Shown here: one piece after another, positions 29,494 through 38,602 of the stretch
Layout of the letters: each line of letters opens with the position of its first letter
Numbering within the stretch: the stretch's first letter is position 1
Origin: Burkholderiales bacterium
GTDB taxonomy: Bacteria > Pseudomonadota > Gammaproteobacteria > Burkholderiales > Burkholderiaceae_C
Reading direction: 5' to 3'
Length of the DNA stretch: 52,060 nucleotides
Assembly (NCBI GenBank): GCA_003963005.1
Contig: RXJW01000049.1
Span: 1-52,060 of the forward strand
Translations under genes and position numbers: made by a program
Notes under the pieces: model-generated
The model's database searches: none
What the model was told of the DNA's origin: nothing
What the model saw: the letters and a program-made list of their open reading frames with translations, nothing else

Positions 29494-31506
29494 ATGCTTT
29501 CCTATCCTGACGAACTCCATCCCCTGCTGGGCCGGCTGTCGCTGGGCGCACTGCCGCTGCACGAGCCGATCCTGGTCGGCACCTTCGCCATGGTGGCCCT
29601 GGGCGGCGCCACGGTGCTGGCATTGCTGACCAGGTACCGCCTCTGGGGCACCCTGTGGCGCGACTGGCTGACCAGCATCGACCACAAGAAGATCGGCATC
29701 ATGTACATCGTCCTCGGTGTCGTGATGCTGCTGCGCGGTTTCGCGGACGCGCTGATGATGCGCGCGCACCAGGCCATGGCCTTCGGTGACAGCGCCGGCT
29801 TCCTGCCGCCGCATCACTACGACCAAGTCTTCACGGCGCACGGCGTCATCATGATCTTCTTCGTCGCGATGCCCTTCGTGACCGGGTTCATGAACTACGT
29901 CGTGCCGCTGCAGATCGGCGCCCGGGACGTGGCTTTCCCCTTCCTGAACAACTTCAGCTTCTGGATGACCGCCGGTGGCGCCATCCTGATCATGATCTCG
30001 CTGTTCGTCGGCGAGTTCGCGAAGACCGGCTGGCTGGCCTACCCGCCGCTGTCGGGCATCCTGGCGAGCCCGGACGTGGGGGTCGACTACTACCTCTGGG
30101 CGCTTCAGATCGCGGGGGTGGGCACCACACTCTCCGGCATCAATCTGATCGCGACCATCATCAAGATGCGCGCGCCCGGCATGACCCTGATGAAGATGCC
30201 CGTCTTCACGTGGACCTCGCTGTGCACCAACGTGCTGATCGTCGCCACCTTCCCGGTGCTGGCGGCCACGCTGGCGCTGCTGACGGCGGACCGGTACCTC
30301 GGCACCAACTTCTTCACGAACGACCTCGGCGGCAACGCCATGCTGTACGTGAACCTGATCTGGATCTGGGGCCACCCCGAGGTCTACATCCTGGTGCTGC
30401 CGGTGTTCGGCATCTTCTCGGAGGTGGTGTCCACCTTCAGCCGCAAGAAGCTGTTCGGCTACGCCTCCATGGTCTACGCCACGGTCGTGATCACGATCCT
30501 GTCCTACCTCGTCTGGCTGCACCACTTCTTCACGATGGGCTCCGGGGCCAGCGTGAACAGCTTCTTCGGCATCACGACGATGATCATCTCGATCCCGACG
30601 GGCGCCAAGATCTTCAACTGGCTGTTCACGATGTACCGCGGCCGGATCAAGTTCGAGGTGCCGATGCTGTGGACGGTGGGCTTCATGGTCACCTTCTCGA
30701 TCGGCGGCATGACCGGCGTGCTGCTGGCCGTGCCCGCGGCGGACTTCGTGCTGCACAACAGCCTGTTCCTGATCGCGCACTTCCACAACGTCATCATCGG
30801 CGGTGTGGTGTTCGGCGTGTTCGCCGGCATCAACTACTGGTTCCCGAAGGCCTTCGGCTTCCGCCTGGATGCCTTCTGGGGCAAGGTCTCGTTCTGGTGC
30901 TGGTTCATCGGCTTCTGGGTCGCCTTCACGCCGCTGTACGTGCTCGGCCTGATGGGCATCACGCGCCGCGTGAGCCATTTCGATGACCTGACGCTGCAGC
31001 CGTACTTCGTCACGGCCGCCATCGGCGCAGGCATCGTGGCGCTGGGCATCGGCGCCTTCCTCGTGCAGATCGCCGTGAGCATCTGGCGCCGCCAGGAGCT
31101 GCGCGACACCACGGGCGACATCTGGAGTGGCCGCACGCTGGAGTGGTCGACGGCCTCGCCGCCGCCAGACTACAACTTCGCCTTCACGCCGATCGCCCAC
31201 GAGATGGACGCCTGGCACGACATGAAGCAGCGCGGCATCGAGCGCCCGACGACCGGCTTCGTGGCGATCCACATGCCCAAGAACACGGGCGCCGGCTTCG
31301 TCATCGCGATGCTCGCCACGGCCATGGGCTTCGCGCTGATCTGGCACATGTACCTCGTGGCTGCGCTGGGCCTGGCCGCCACGGTCGTCGCCTCCATCGT
31401 GCACACCTTCAACTACAGCCGCGATTACCACATCCAGGCTGATGAGGTGGCCCGCACCGAGGACGCGCGCACGCGAGCGCTCGCCGCTGCCGGCACCGCT
31501 GCCTGA
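29494..31506 (+). CDS. cyoB: Cytochrome bo-type ubiquinol oxidase subunit I
   Basis: 670 residues, catalytic haem-copper subunit that reduces O2 to water and pumps protons. Seen: [53 protein letters not shown] (haem ligand His), [15 protein letters not shown] (CuB His cross-linked to Tyr), [11 protein letters not shown] (two CuB His ligands), [17 protein letters not shown] (haem ligands) and the D-channel residues of the A-family oxidases. ATG 29494 lies 11 bp after cyoA. Whether haem O or haem A is used cannot be told from this chain. Confidence 0.96.
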   Translation: MLSYPDELHPLLGRLSLGALPLHEPILVGTFAMVALGGATVLALLTRYRLWGTLWRDWLTSIDHKKIGIMYIVLGVVMLLRGFADALMMRAHQAMAFGDSAGFLPPHHYDQVFTAHGVIMIFFVAMPFVTGFMNYVVPLQIGARDVAFPFLNNFSFWMTAGGAILIMISLFVGEFAKTGWLAYPPLSGILASPDVGVDYYLWALQIAGVGTTLSGINLIATIIKMRAPGMTLMKMPVFTWTSLCTNVLIVATFPVLAATLALLTADRYLGTNFFTNDLGGNAMLYVNLIWIWGHPEVYILVLPVFGIFSEVVSTFSRKKLFGYASMVYATVVITILSYLVWLHHFFTMGSGASVNSFFGITTMIISIPTGAKIFNWLFTMYRGRIKFEVPMLWTVGFMVTFSIGGMTGVLLAVPAADFVLHNSLFLIAHFHNVIIGGVVFGVFAGINYWFPKAFGFRLDAFWGKVSFWCWFIGFWVAFTPLYVLGLMGITRRVSHFDDLTLQPYFVTAAIGAGIVALGIGAFLVQIAVSIWRRQELRDTTGDIWSGRTLEWSTASPPPDYNFAFTPIAHEMDAWHDMKQRGIERPTTGFVAIHMPKNTGAGFVIAMLATAMGFALIWHMYLVAALGLAATVVASIVHTFNYSRDYHIQADEVARTEDARTRALAAAGTAA

Positions 31507-31523
31507 CCTGGAGAACTGCTGAC

Positions 31524-32147
31524 ATGACTGCAACTGTTGCCACGCACGTGAACGGCGCGCCGGTCTACTTCGACCACGGCGGCCACCATCACCCGCCCAA
31601 CAGCACGATGCTGGGCTTCTGGCTCTACCTGATGAGCGACTGCCTCATCTTCGCGGTGCTGTTCGCCGTGTACGCCGTGCTGGGCCGCAACTACGCGGCC
31701 GGCCCGTCGGGGGCGGATCTCTTCGACCTGAACCTCGTGGCCATCAACACGGCCCTGCTGCTGTTCTCGTCGATCACCTACGGCTTTGCGATGATCGGCA
31801 TGCAGGCCCGCCGCAAGGCGCAGGTGCTGGGCTGGCTGGCCGTCACGGGCCTGCTGGGCCTGGGCTTCCTGGCGATCGAGTTGTATGAGTTCCATCACCT
31901 GATCCACGAAGGCGCGGGGCCGGGTCGCAGCGCGTTTCTCTCGAGCTTCTTCACCCTGGTGGGCACGCACGGCCTGCACGTCACCTTCGGCAGCATCTGG
32001 CTGGTCACGCTGATGTTCCAGGTCAACAGGCACGGCCTGACGGCGCCCAACCGCCGCCGGCTGATGTGCCTGTCGATGTTCTGGCACTTCCTGGACGTCG
32101 TCTGGATCGGCGTCTTCACCTTCGTCTACCTGATGGGGTCCATGTGA
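31524..32147 (+). CDS. cyoC: Cytochrome bo-type ubiquinol oxidase subunit III
   Basis: 207 residues with five membrane helices. Typical of CyoC: NSTMLGFWLYLMSDCLIFAVLFAVYAVLGRNYA, INTALLLFSSITYGFAM, FFTLVGTHGLHVTFGSIWLV and MFWHFLDVVWIGVFTFVYLMGSM at the C-terminus. The N-terminus carries a His-rich stretch (FDHGGHHHPP). The stop overlaps the cyoD start (TGATG), indicating translational coupling. Confidence 0.95.
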   Translation: MTATVATHVNGAPVYFDHGGHHHPPNSTMLGFWLYLMSDCLIFAVLFAVYAVLGRNYAAGPSGADLFDLNLVAINTALLLFSSITYGFAMIGMQARRKAQVLGWLAVTGLLGLGFLAIELYEFHHLIHEGAGPGRSAFLSSFFTLVGTHGLHVTFGSIWLVTLMFQVNRHGLTAPNRRRLMCLSMFWHFLDVVWIGVFTFVYLMGSM

Positions 32148-32539
32148 TGGCAGCCCAGCACAACCACGGTCATCACGACGACGACCACTTCGACGGCGAG
32201 CAGGACTTCCACGTCAGCTACAAGGGCTACGCCACCGGTTTCATCCTGTCGGTCATCCTGACGGCGATCCCGTTCTGGCTGGTGATGGGCAAGGTGCTGC
32301 CCAGCCCCAAGGTCACGGGCCTCGTCATCCTGGGCTTCGCGGCCGTGCAGATGGTCGTGCACATGGTGTACTTCCTGCACATGAACGCCAAGGTCGAGCG
32401 CGGTTGGTCGATGCTGGCCCTGCTGTTCACGGTGGCACTGGTCGTCATCATGATGGCCGGTTCGGTCTGGGTCATGTATCACATGAACGCCAACATGATG
32501 CCGACGCCGGATCCGGCGGCCATGCGAAACATGCCCTGA
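32147..32539 (+). CDS. cyoD: Cytochrome bo-type ubiquinol oxidase subunit IV
   Basis: 130 residues with three helices; small assembly/stability subunit. A His/Asp-rich N-terminus (HNHGHHDDDHFDGEQDFHVS) precedes YATGFILSVILTAIPFWLV, VQMVVHMVYFLHMNAK and LLFTVALVVIMMAGSVWVMYHMN. ATG 32147 overlaps the cyoC stop. The His-rich N-termini of CyoC and CyoD are unusual and could bind copper (speculative). Confidence 0.93.
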   Translation: MAAQHNHGHHDDDHFDGEQDFHVSYKGYATGFILSVILTAIPFWLVMGKVLPSPKVTGLVILGFAAVQMVVHMVYFLHMNAKVERGWSMLALLFTVALVVIMMAGSVWVMYHMNANMMPTPDPAAMRNMP

Positions 32540-32541
32540 AG

Positions 32542-33249
32542 ATGGTTCGCGCTGCACGCATCGCCCTGATCGTCAGCGCGGCCTTTGCCAGCCTCGGCTT
32601 CGTGCTGCTGGCGGCGTGGCAGATCCAGCGACTGGGCTGGAAGCAGGACCTGATTGCACGCATCGAGCGGCAGGTCACCGCCCTGCCGGTGGCGCCGCCG
32701 GCCGTGACGGCCGAGATCACCTCAGCCGATGAATACCGGCCCTTGCGCTTGCAAGGCCAGTTCGGCCCCGCCGAGGTGCTGGTCCAGGCCACCACCGTGC
32801 TCGGTGGCGGCCACTGGGTGCTGGCGCCGCTGCGGCTGGACGACGGCCGCACCGTGCTCGTCAACCGCGGCTTCGTGCCGCCCGAGCGCAAGGCGCCCGA
32901 GCAGCATGCGGCGCCGACCGGTCCGGTCGAGGTCGTCGGTTTGCTGCGCCTCACCGAGCCCCACGGCGGGCCGCTGCGGCGCAACGTGCCCGGCGAAGGG
33001 CGCTGGTACTCGCGTGACGTGGCCGGCATCGCGGCGCAACTCGGTCTGACCGGCGCGGTCGCACCGTACTTCGTCGACGAGGTCGCCGACCCCGCCCAAC
33101 CCCAGCGTTGGCCCCGGCCGGGCCTCACGGTGCTGAAGTTCGCGAACAATCACGCCGTCTACGCCATCACCTGGCTGGCGCTCGCGGTCATGTCGGCCGC
33201 CGCGGCGATCTACCTCGTCCGCGAAGAGCGCCGGCGCCTGCCGACTTGA
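32542..33249 (+). CDS. SURF1-family oxidase assembly factor
   Basis: 235 residues, with one N-terminal helix (IALIVSAAFASLGFVLLAAWQIQRLGWK) and one C-terminal helix (AITWLALAVMSAAAAIYLV) bracketing a periplasmic domain. SURF1 marks: FVLLAAWQIQRLGWKQDLI, EYRPLRLQGQF, LVNRGFVPPE and NNHAVYAITWL. SURF1 proteins help insert haem into subunit I of haem-copper oxidases; a dedicated quinol-oxidase version (Surf1q) is known from Paracoccus. It starts 2 bp after cyoD, so it is part of the cyo operon. No cyoE (haem O synthase) is found here. Confidence 0.9.
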   Translation: MVRAARIALIVSAAFASLGFVLLAAWQIQRLGWKQDLIARIERQVTALPVAPPAVTAEITSADEYRPLRLQGQFGPAEVLVQATTVLGGGHWVLAPLRLDDGRTVLVNRGFVPPERKAPEQHAAPTGPVEVVGLLRLTEPHGGPLRRNVPGEGRWYSRDVAGIAAQLGLTGAVAPYFVDEVADPAQPQRWPRPGLTVLKFANNHAVYAITWLALAVMSAAAAIYLVREERRRLPT

Positions 33250-34589
33250 ACGCCCTGCCTGCCACCGCTGCTCCCGTCGAAGCCGTCGCCGTCGCGCCCG
33301 AACGCCGGGCAGGCCGCGCCAACCTGCGCCAGCTGATCGAGCTGCGCTGGCTGGCGGTCATCGGCCAGCTGGCCACAGTGCTCGTGGTGCATGCCGGGTT
33401 GAGCATCACATTGCCCTGGGCGGAGATGCTGAGCCTGCTCGGCATCCTGGTGGTTTTCAACCTGTTCAGCCAGTGGCGCAACAAGCTGGCACAGCCGGTG
33501 TCGCAGATCGAGCTGTGCGTGGCGCTGTTGGTGGACGTGGGCGTGCTGACCGGCCAGCTGTATCTGGCCGGCGGCAGCGACAACCCCTTCATCTACCTCT
33601 ACCTGCTGCAGGTCGCCGTGGCTTCGGTGCTGCTGCGGCCGGTCTATCTGATCGCGGTCATCTGCAGTGCGATCACCGGCTTCGTCGCGCTGATGCAGTG
33701 GCACCGCCCCCTGCTGCTGGACCCGTCCTCGCCCACGACGCTGTCGCCGAACTACCTGGGTGGCCTGCTGCTGTGCTTCCTGCTCAACGTCGGCCTGCTG
33801 AGCATCTTCATCGTGCGCATCAACCGCAACCTGCGCCAGCGTGACGCCGAGCTGGCCGACTTGCAGCAGCGTGCCGCCGAGGAGGTGCACATCGTGCGCA
33901 TGGGCCTGCTGGCCAGCGGGGCCGCGCACGAACTGGGCACGCCGCTGGCCACGCTCAGCGTCATCCTGGGCGACTGGGCACACATGGCGCCATTCGCGGC
34001 CGAGCCCGAGCTGCGCGAAGAGATCGAGGAGATGCAGCGGCAGATCCTGCGCTGCAAGGCCATCGTCACGGGCATCCTGATGTCGGCCGGCGAGATGCGC
34101 GGGGAGGCGCCCGGGCTCATGCGGCTGCCCGCCTTCGTCGACCAGCTCGCATCAGACTGGCGTCGGTCGCACCCGCAGGCCGAGCTGTCACTGGTGACGG
34201 AGGCCTTGCCGGATGTCGACATCATCTCCGACACCGCGCTGCAGCAGGTCGTCGGCAACCTGCTGGACAACGCCGCCGAGGCCGCCCCCGGCGCGCCACT
34301 GGCGCTGCAGGCCACATGCACGGACGATGACATGTTGACGCTCAGCGTGCTCGACCGCGGCCCCGGCTTCACCGCCGCGATGCTCGCCCACTTCGGCGAG
34401 CCCTACCAGAGCAGCAAGGGCCAGCCGGGGCGCGGCATGGGCTTGTTCCTGAGCGTCAACGTGGCGCGCACGCTCGGCGGCCGGCTGCAGGCGCGCAACC
34501 GTGACGAAGGCGGCGCCGAGGTGGCCCTGACGCTGCCGCTGGCATCGCTGCAGCCGCGACAATCCGCCTCCGATGCCCGCCACCGCTGA
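33246..34589 (+). CDS. regB: RegB/PrrB-type redox-sensing histidine kinase
   Basis: 447 residues from a TTG start at 33246 that overlaps the SURF1 stop (TTGA); no ATG or GTG fits better. Six membrane helices (about 25-190) contain the quinone-sensing heptad GGSDNPF at 109-115, matching the RegB GGxxNPF motif. The phospho-accepting His228 lies in AAHELGTPLATL, identical in form to the RegB H-box, and Cys270 in LRCKAIV corresponds to the redox-active cysteine of Rhodobacter RegB. The ATPase domain has NLLDNAAEAA, DRGPGF and GRGMGLFLS. It should sense quinone pool and thiol redox state and control RegA. It is the sixth gene of a same-strand run from cyoA. Confidence 0.9.
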   Translation: MNALPATAAPVEAVAVAPERRAGRANLRQLIELRWLAVIGQLATVLVVHAGLSITLPWAEMLSLLGILVVFNLFSQWRNKLAQPVSQIELCVALLVDVGVLTGQLYLAGGSDNPFIYLYLLQVAVASVLLRPVYLIAVICSAITGFVALMQWHRPLLLDPSSPTTLSPNYLGGLLLCFLLNVGLLSIFIVRINRNLRQRDAELADLQQRAAEEVHIVRMGLLASGAAHELGTPLATLSVILGDWAHMAPFAAEPELREEIEEMQRQILRCKAIVTGILMSAGEMRGEAPGLMRLPAFVDQLASDWRRSHPQAELSLVTEALPDVDIISDTALQQVVGNLLDNAAEAAPGAPLALQATCTDDDMLTLSVLDRGPGFTAAMLAHFGEPYQSSKGQPGRGMGLFLSVNVARTLGGRLQARNRDEGGAEVALTLPLASLQPRQSASDARHR

Positions 34590-35136
34590 AGAAGACCGCT
34601 TCCTGCTGATCGTCGAGGACGACGACAGCTTCGCCCGCACGCTCAGCCGCTCCTTCGAGCGCCGCGGCTGGCGCGTGATGCGCGCCACCGGCCTGGACGA
34701 CATGAAGGCCCTGCTGGACGCACTGCCCGAGGACGACGAACTCGGCCATGCGGTGGTCGACCTCAAGCTCGCCGGCGGCGCGTCGGGCCTGGCCTGCGTG
34801 CAGGCCCTGCATGCCTGGGACCCGGAGGTGCTCATCGTCGTGCTCACCGGCTATGCGAGCATCGCGACCGCGGTCGAGGCCATCAAGCTCGGCGCCTGCC
34901 ACTACCTGGCCAAACCCGCCAACACCGACGACATCGAGGCGGCCTTTGCACGCCGCCAGGGCGATGCCGACGTGGAAGTGACCGAGCGCCAGACGGCGTC
35001 GATCAAGACGCTGGAGTGGGAGCGCATCCACGAGGTGCTGGCCGAGACCGGCTTCAACATCAGCGAGACCGCCCGCCGGCTGGGCATGCACCGGCGCACG
35101 CTCGCGCGGAAGCTCGAGAAGCAGCGCATCAAGTAG
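34573..35136 (+). CDS. regA: RegA/PrrA-type response regulator
   Basis: 187 residues. Receiver domain 8-125 with acidic pocket VEDDDSF, phospho-acceptor Asp63 in VVDLKLAGG, LTGYASIATAVEAIKLGA and KPAN (conserved Lys). The C-terminus is a Fis-type helix-turn-helix, GFNISETARRLGMHRRTLARKL. Asp63 and the HTH match RegA of photosynthetic and chemolithotrophic proteobacteria, a global regulator of respiration, carbon fixation and nitrogen metabolism. It overlaps the kinase gene by 17 bp. The adjacent oxidase operon is a likely target (inference). Confidence 0.92.
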   Translation: MPATAEEDRFLLIVEDDDSFARTLSRSFERRGWRVMRATGLDDMKALLDALPEDDELGHAVVDLKLAGGASGLACVQALHAWDPEVLIVVLTGYASIATAVEAIKLGACHYLAKPANTDDIEAAFARRQGDADVEVTERQTASIKTLEWERIHEVLAETGFNISETARRLGMHRRTLARKLEKQRIK

Positions 35137-35243
35137 GCTGGGGCGTCCCGCCGCTACACTGCCGCCCGGGTGTTGCGGCGTGCCGGCTGCAACAGGTTGG
35201 CGTGAAGGTCGGGCCGCCTCACGCGTGCTGCCATGGCTGATGC

Positions 35244-36503
35244 ATGACCGCTGAACCTGTCGAACTCCTGGCCGCCGGCCTTTTTGCCGCCGCCGTTCTC
35301 CACACCTTCACCGCCAAGCTGTTCGAGCGGCTCGCCCACCGCGTCCCTCGGCACGCGGGCCTGCTGCATCTGCTCGGTGAAGTCGAAGTCGTGTTCGGCT
35401 TCTGGGCGCTGATCCTGATCTTCGCGATGGCGCTGATGACCGGCGGGGACTCGGCCCTGGCCTATGCCGAATCGCGCAACTACACGGAGCCGCTGTTCGT
35501 CTTCGTCGTCATGGTGATCGCCGGGTCGCGACCGGTGTTGCAGGCCGTGCGTGGCGCCATGAACGTGGCCGTGAAGCTCATGCCGATGCCGGCGGCGGTG
35601 GCCACCGCCTGGCTGGGCCTCGCTGCCGTGCCGCTGCTGGGCTCCCTCGTCACCGAGCCCGCGGCTATGACCATTGCGGCGTTGATGCTGGCCCCGGTGG
35701 TGTTCCGCCCGACCCTGCTGGAGGCGCCCAAGTACTTCGCCCTGGGCGTGCTGTTCGTCAACGTGTCCATCGGCGGCACCTTGACGTCCTACGCCGCGCC
35801 GCCCGTGCTGATGGTGGCCGGTACCTGGGGCTGGGACAGCGCCTTCATGCTGTCCACGTTCGGCTGGAAGGCCGCGCTGGCGGTGCTCGTCAACGCGACG
35901 GTGGCGGCCTTCGTGCTGCGACGGCACCTCGCCGCTGCGCCTGCCGAGGTGAATGCAGCGCCTGAGGCGCCCGTGCCGGTGGGCATCATCCTCGTGCACC
36001 TGGGCCTGCTCGCTGGCGTCGTGCTGATGGCCCACCACCCCGTGGCCTTTCTGGGGCTCTTCCTCATGTTCCTGGGCTTCGCCCAGGCCTACGAGCGGCA
36101 TCAGTCCCCCTTGCTGGTGAAGGAGGCGCTGTTGGTGGCTTTTTTCCTGGCGGGCCTCGTCGTGCTGGGTGGCCTGCAGCGCTGGTGGTTGCAGCCGCTG
36201 GTGTCGGGGCTGGAGCCGCTGGCGTTGTTCTTTGGTGCGCTGGGGCTGACCGCGGTGACCGACAACGCGGCGCTGACGTATCTCGGGTCGCTGATCGAGG
36301 GCATCTCGCCCACGGCCCAGTACATGCTGGTCGCCGGCGCGGTGGCGGGCGGCGGCCTGACCGTGATTGCCAACGCGCCCAATCCGGCGGGCCTGGCCCT
36401 GCTGCGGCGCGGCTTTTCCGACGAGTCGGTGGGGGCGTTGCAGTTGCTGCTCGGCGCGCTCGCCCCCACGGCAGTGGCCGCGGCGGCCTTTCTGCTGCTC
36501 TAG
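35244..36503 (+). CDS. Putative Na+/H+ antiporter (Na_H_antiport_3-like)
   Basis: 419-residue polytopic membrane protein with about eleven helices. It resembles the putative Na+/H+ antiporter family annotated in many proteobacteria: VEVVFGFWALILIF, ALAYAESRNYTEPLFVFVVMVIAGSRPVLQA, GSLVTEPAAMTIAALMLAP, VNVSIGGTLTSYAAPPVLMVA, GALGLTAVTDNAALTYLGSLI and VIANAPNPAGLALL. The repeated TEPAAMT and TDNAALT motifs, with acidic residues in discontinuous helices, are as in the wider ion transporter superfamily. Ion specificity is not proven. It lies 107 bp after regA, so it could be a separate unit. Confidence 0.8.
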   Translation: MTAEPVELLAAGLFAAAVLHTFTAKLFERLAHRVPRHAGLLHLLGEVEVVFGFWALILIFAMALMTGGDSALAYAESRNYTEPLFVFVVMVIAGSRPVLQAVRGAMNVAVKLMPMPAAVATAWLGLAAVPLLGSLVTEPAAMTIAALMLAPVVFRPTLLEAPKYFALGVLFVNVSIGGTLTSYAAPPVLMVAGTWGWDSAFMLSTFGWKAALAVLVNATVAAFVLRRHLAAAPAEVNAAPEAPVPVGIILVHLGLLAGVVLMAHHPVAFLGLFLMFLGFAQAYERHQSPLLVKEALLVAFFLAGLVVLGGLQRWWLQPLVSGLEPLALFFGALGLTAVTDNAALTYLGSLIEGISPTAQYMLVAGAVAGGGLTVIANAPNPAGLALLRRGFSDESVGALQLLLGALAPTAVAAAAFLLL

Positions 36504-36512
36504 CCGCGGGCG

Positions 36513-37508
36513 TCAGGCAGCCAGTTCGTCGAGCAGTTGGTAGCTGCGGCGGCGCAGTGCATGGTCGTGCACCGCACAGGCCGCGATGAACTCATCGGCA
36601 CCGGTGCGCTCAGCCGTGGCGAGCAACCCCGCCTTGACCGTCTCGGGTGAGCCCACGACCGACTCGCTGAGCATGCGGTCGACCTGCGCGGCTTCGGCCG
36701 GCGTCCAGAGTTCGTCCATGGACGCCACGGGCGGCGGCAGCTTGCCGCGCCGGCCACGCACCATGCCGAGAAAGCGCTGCTGTGCCGACGTGAACAGGTG
36801 CCGGGCTTCCTCGTCCGTCGGCGCGACGATCACGTTCAGTCCCACGGCCGCGTGGGGCTTGGGGTGCCGTTCGCTGGGGCGGTAGGTCGCGCGATAGATC
36901 TGCAGCGCCTGCATCAGCATCTCCGGCGCGAAGTGCGAGGCAAAGGCGAAGGGCAGGCCGAGGTAGGCGGCGAGCTGCGCGCCGTAGAGGCTGGAGCCGA
37001 GCAACCACAGCGGCACCGACGTGCCCTGACCCGGCACGGCGCGCACTGTCGCATCGGCCTTGGGCGGGCCGAGGTAGGCCTGCAGTTCCAGCACGTCATT
37101 GGGGAAGGCGTCTTCGCCCGTGCTCTCCAGGCTGCGCCTGAGCGCGCGCATCGTCGGGCGGTCCGTGCCGGGGGCGCGGCCGAGCCCCAGGTCGATGCGG
37201 CCGGGGAAGAGCTCGGCCAGCGTGCCGAACTGCTCGGCGATCGTCAGCGGCGCGTGGTTGGGCAGCATGATGCCGCCGGCCCCCACGCGGATGCGCGAGG
37301 TGGCCGCCGCGAGCTGACCGATGAGCACCGCGGTCGCCGAACTCGCCACCCCTTCCATGTTGTGATGCTCGGCCACCCAGTAGCGGCGGTAGTGCAGGCC
37401 GTCGGCCAGGCGGGCGAGGTCGATGCTGTTGAGCAGGGCCTGGCGGGTGGAGTCGCCCTCGACGACGGGCGCGAGATCGAGGATGGACAGGGGAGGCAGG
37501 AACAGCAT
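36513..37508 (-). CDS. LLM-class flavin-dependent oxidoreductase (luciferase-like)
   Basis: 331 residues of the bacterial luciferase/alkanal monooxygenase-like TIM-barrel family, group with YhbW. Seen: [82 protein letters not shown] and [16 protein letters not shown] (FMN-phosphate region). Substrate unknown. The start at 37508 gives the family N-terminus [15 protein letters not shown]; an ATG at 37544 is in frame but neither has a strong ribosome-binding site. It is convergent with the antiporter gene, 9 bp apart. Confidence 0.85.
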   Translation of the reverse strand: MLFLPPLSILDLAPVVEGDSTRQALLNSIDLARLADGLHYRRYWVAEHHNMEGVASSATAVLIGQLAAATSRIRVGAGGIMLPNHAPLTIAEQFGTLAELFPGRIDLGLGRAPGTDRPTMRALRRSLESTGEDAFPNDVLELQAYLGPPKADATVRAVPGQGTSVPLWLLGSSLYGAQLAAYLGLPFAFASHFAPEMLMQALQIYRATYRPSERHPKPHAAVGLNVIVAPTDEEARHLFTSAQQRFLGMVRGRRGKLPPPVASMDELWTPAEAAQVDRMLSESVVGSPETVKAGLLATAERTGADEFIAACAVHDHALRRRSYQLLDELAA

Positions 37509-37646
37509 GCCGTCATCTTGCCGAAGCCCCGCCGCCCCTGTCATGGCGAGGCCTTGTGGCGCGCGATGCAGGCGCGGCCGAGCGCGGCGCCCCGGGCGCG
37601 GGCCAGCAAGCCACGTTCAGCCCGCCCGCGCGCCACGGGTCGTCGT

Positions 37647-38225
37647 TCAGGATCGGCGGCTGTCTTGAATCGGAACGGCAAGGGTCGGGTGCCACGACAC
37701 CCGCACCAAGGCACCCGACTCCGGGTGCGCCCGCACCCGCATGCCGAACTCGCGGGCGAGCGCGAGCATGCGGCGGTTCTCGGCCAGCACCTCGCCGAAC
37801 AGCTCGTTCACGCCCTGCCCACGGGCCTCGTCGATGAGGTGGGCGATCAGCCGCCGGCCCAGGCCCCGGCCTTGCCAGTCGTCGGCCACGGCAAGTGCGA
37901 ACTCGGCGCGTGCCGGCTCGGCCGGGTCGCGGACGTAGCGCGCATCGGCCAGGATCCGCGGCCCGGCGCTCGTCGGCTGCTCCAGCACCCAGGCGCGGTG
38001 CCAGGTGCCGTCCACGTTCGTCAGCAGTGCGAGCAGCATGGGGCTGAGCTCGCGCAGGCCTATGTGGAAGCGCTGGTGGCGCGAATCCAGGGACAGGCCG
38101 TTGAAAAAGCGCTGCTCGGCCGGGCCGTCGCCGCTGCGCAGGGGCCGCAGGCAGGCGTGCCCATGGCCCGCCAGCGGCCAGACCGCCGCAGCCGCCGACG
38201 CGGGGCGGGTGGCCGCGACGGTCAT
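37647..38225 (-). CDS. GNAT-family N-acetyltransferase
   Basis: 192 residues. Core GNAT pattern: ADARYVRDPAEPARAEFALAVADDWQGRGLGRRLIAHLIDEA (strand 4, then the acetyl-CoA pyrophosphate loop Q-GRGLG-R), followed by NRRMLALAREFGMRVRAH. The N-terminal part (HACLRPLRSGDGPAEQRFFNGLS, HQRFHIGLRELS) is like the GNAT domains attached to acyl-CoA synthetases that acetylate protein lysines, but no synthetase domain is present. The start overlaps the DUF2917 stop (ATGA), so they are co-translated. Confidence 0.85.
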   Translation of the reverse strand: MTVAATRPASAAAAVWPLAGHGHACLRPLRSGDGPAEQRFFNGLSLDSRHQRFHIGLRELSPMLLALLTNVDGTWHRAWVLEQPTSAGPRILADARYVRDPAEPARAEFALAVADDWQGRGLGRRLIAHLIDEARGQGVNELFGEVLAENRRMLALAREFGMRVRAHPESGALVRVSWHPTLAVPIQDSRRS

Positions 38226-38470
38226 GCCGGCCTCTGCACCGGGCGCAGGTCCAGCACGGCCGGGCCGCTCAGCGCGCTGATCGTCACACCCCGGTCGCTC
38301 GGCGCGACGAAGCATTGGCCCGGCTCCAGCACGATGTCGCGCAGGTCGTGGTCGATCGTGATCCACAGCGTCCCGGCCGCGCTGCACAGGTGGGTGGCGG
38401 CGGGGTCGGGCAGGCGGGAGGTCTGGCCGCGCTGCAGCAGCAGCCGGGTGCGGGGAACGTCGATCAGCAT
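38222..38470 (-). CDS. DUF2917-type small protein
   Basis: 82 residues: LIDVPRTRLLLQRGQTSRLP, GTLWITIDHDLRDIVLEPGQCFVAP, ISALSGPAVLDLRP. This resembles small DUF2917 proteins of betaproteobacteria, predicted as a short cupin-like beta barrel. Function unknown. An upstream Met at 38512 is in frame, but 38470 gives the compact domain; GGAGCTCACC precedes it. It is divergent from a LysR gene, a common arrangement for a regulated pair. Confidence 0.75.
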   Translation of the reverse strand: MLIDVPRTRLLLQRGQTSRLPDPAATHLCSAAGTLWITIDHDLRDIVLEPGQCFVAPSDRGVTISALSGPAVLDLRPVQRPA

Positions 38471-38487
38471 GGTGAGCTCCGGGTGGG

Positions 38488-38513
38488 CCGGGTTGGCATG
38501 CCGGGTTGGCATG
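38488..38513. repeat. 13-bp tandem duplication CCGGGTTGGCATG x2
   Basis: Two exact adjacent copies at 38488-38500 and 38501-38513, in the 132-bp region between the divergent DUF2917 and LysR genes, just upstream of the DUF2917 start. Either replication slippage or a doubled regulator half-site. A short inverted repeat GGCA-TCAG-TGCC also lies at 38551-38562. Confidence 0.6.
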
Positions 38514-38602
38514 CTTGCGGCCCAGCCGCCTGGGGCGGATAGTGGCGTCTGGCATCAGTGCCGACAAACGATGATTCGGAAGGCTTCGCATTCCGCCAGC
38601 TC

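Noticed and set aside
29059..31533. An 824-codon minus-strand frame over cyoB
   Set aside because: Antisense of subunit I with all metal ligands in the sense frame; the translation is His/Glu/Asp-rich noise.
38222..38591. One long minus-strand protein covering GNAT and the region upstream
   Set aside because: The DUF2917 gene in the other frame has better family features, and the GNAT gene starts at 38225 in an ATGA overlap.
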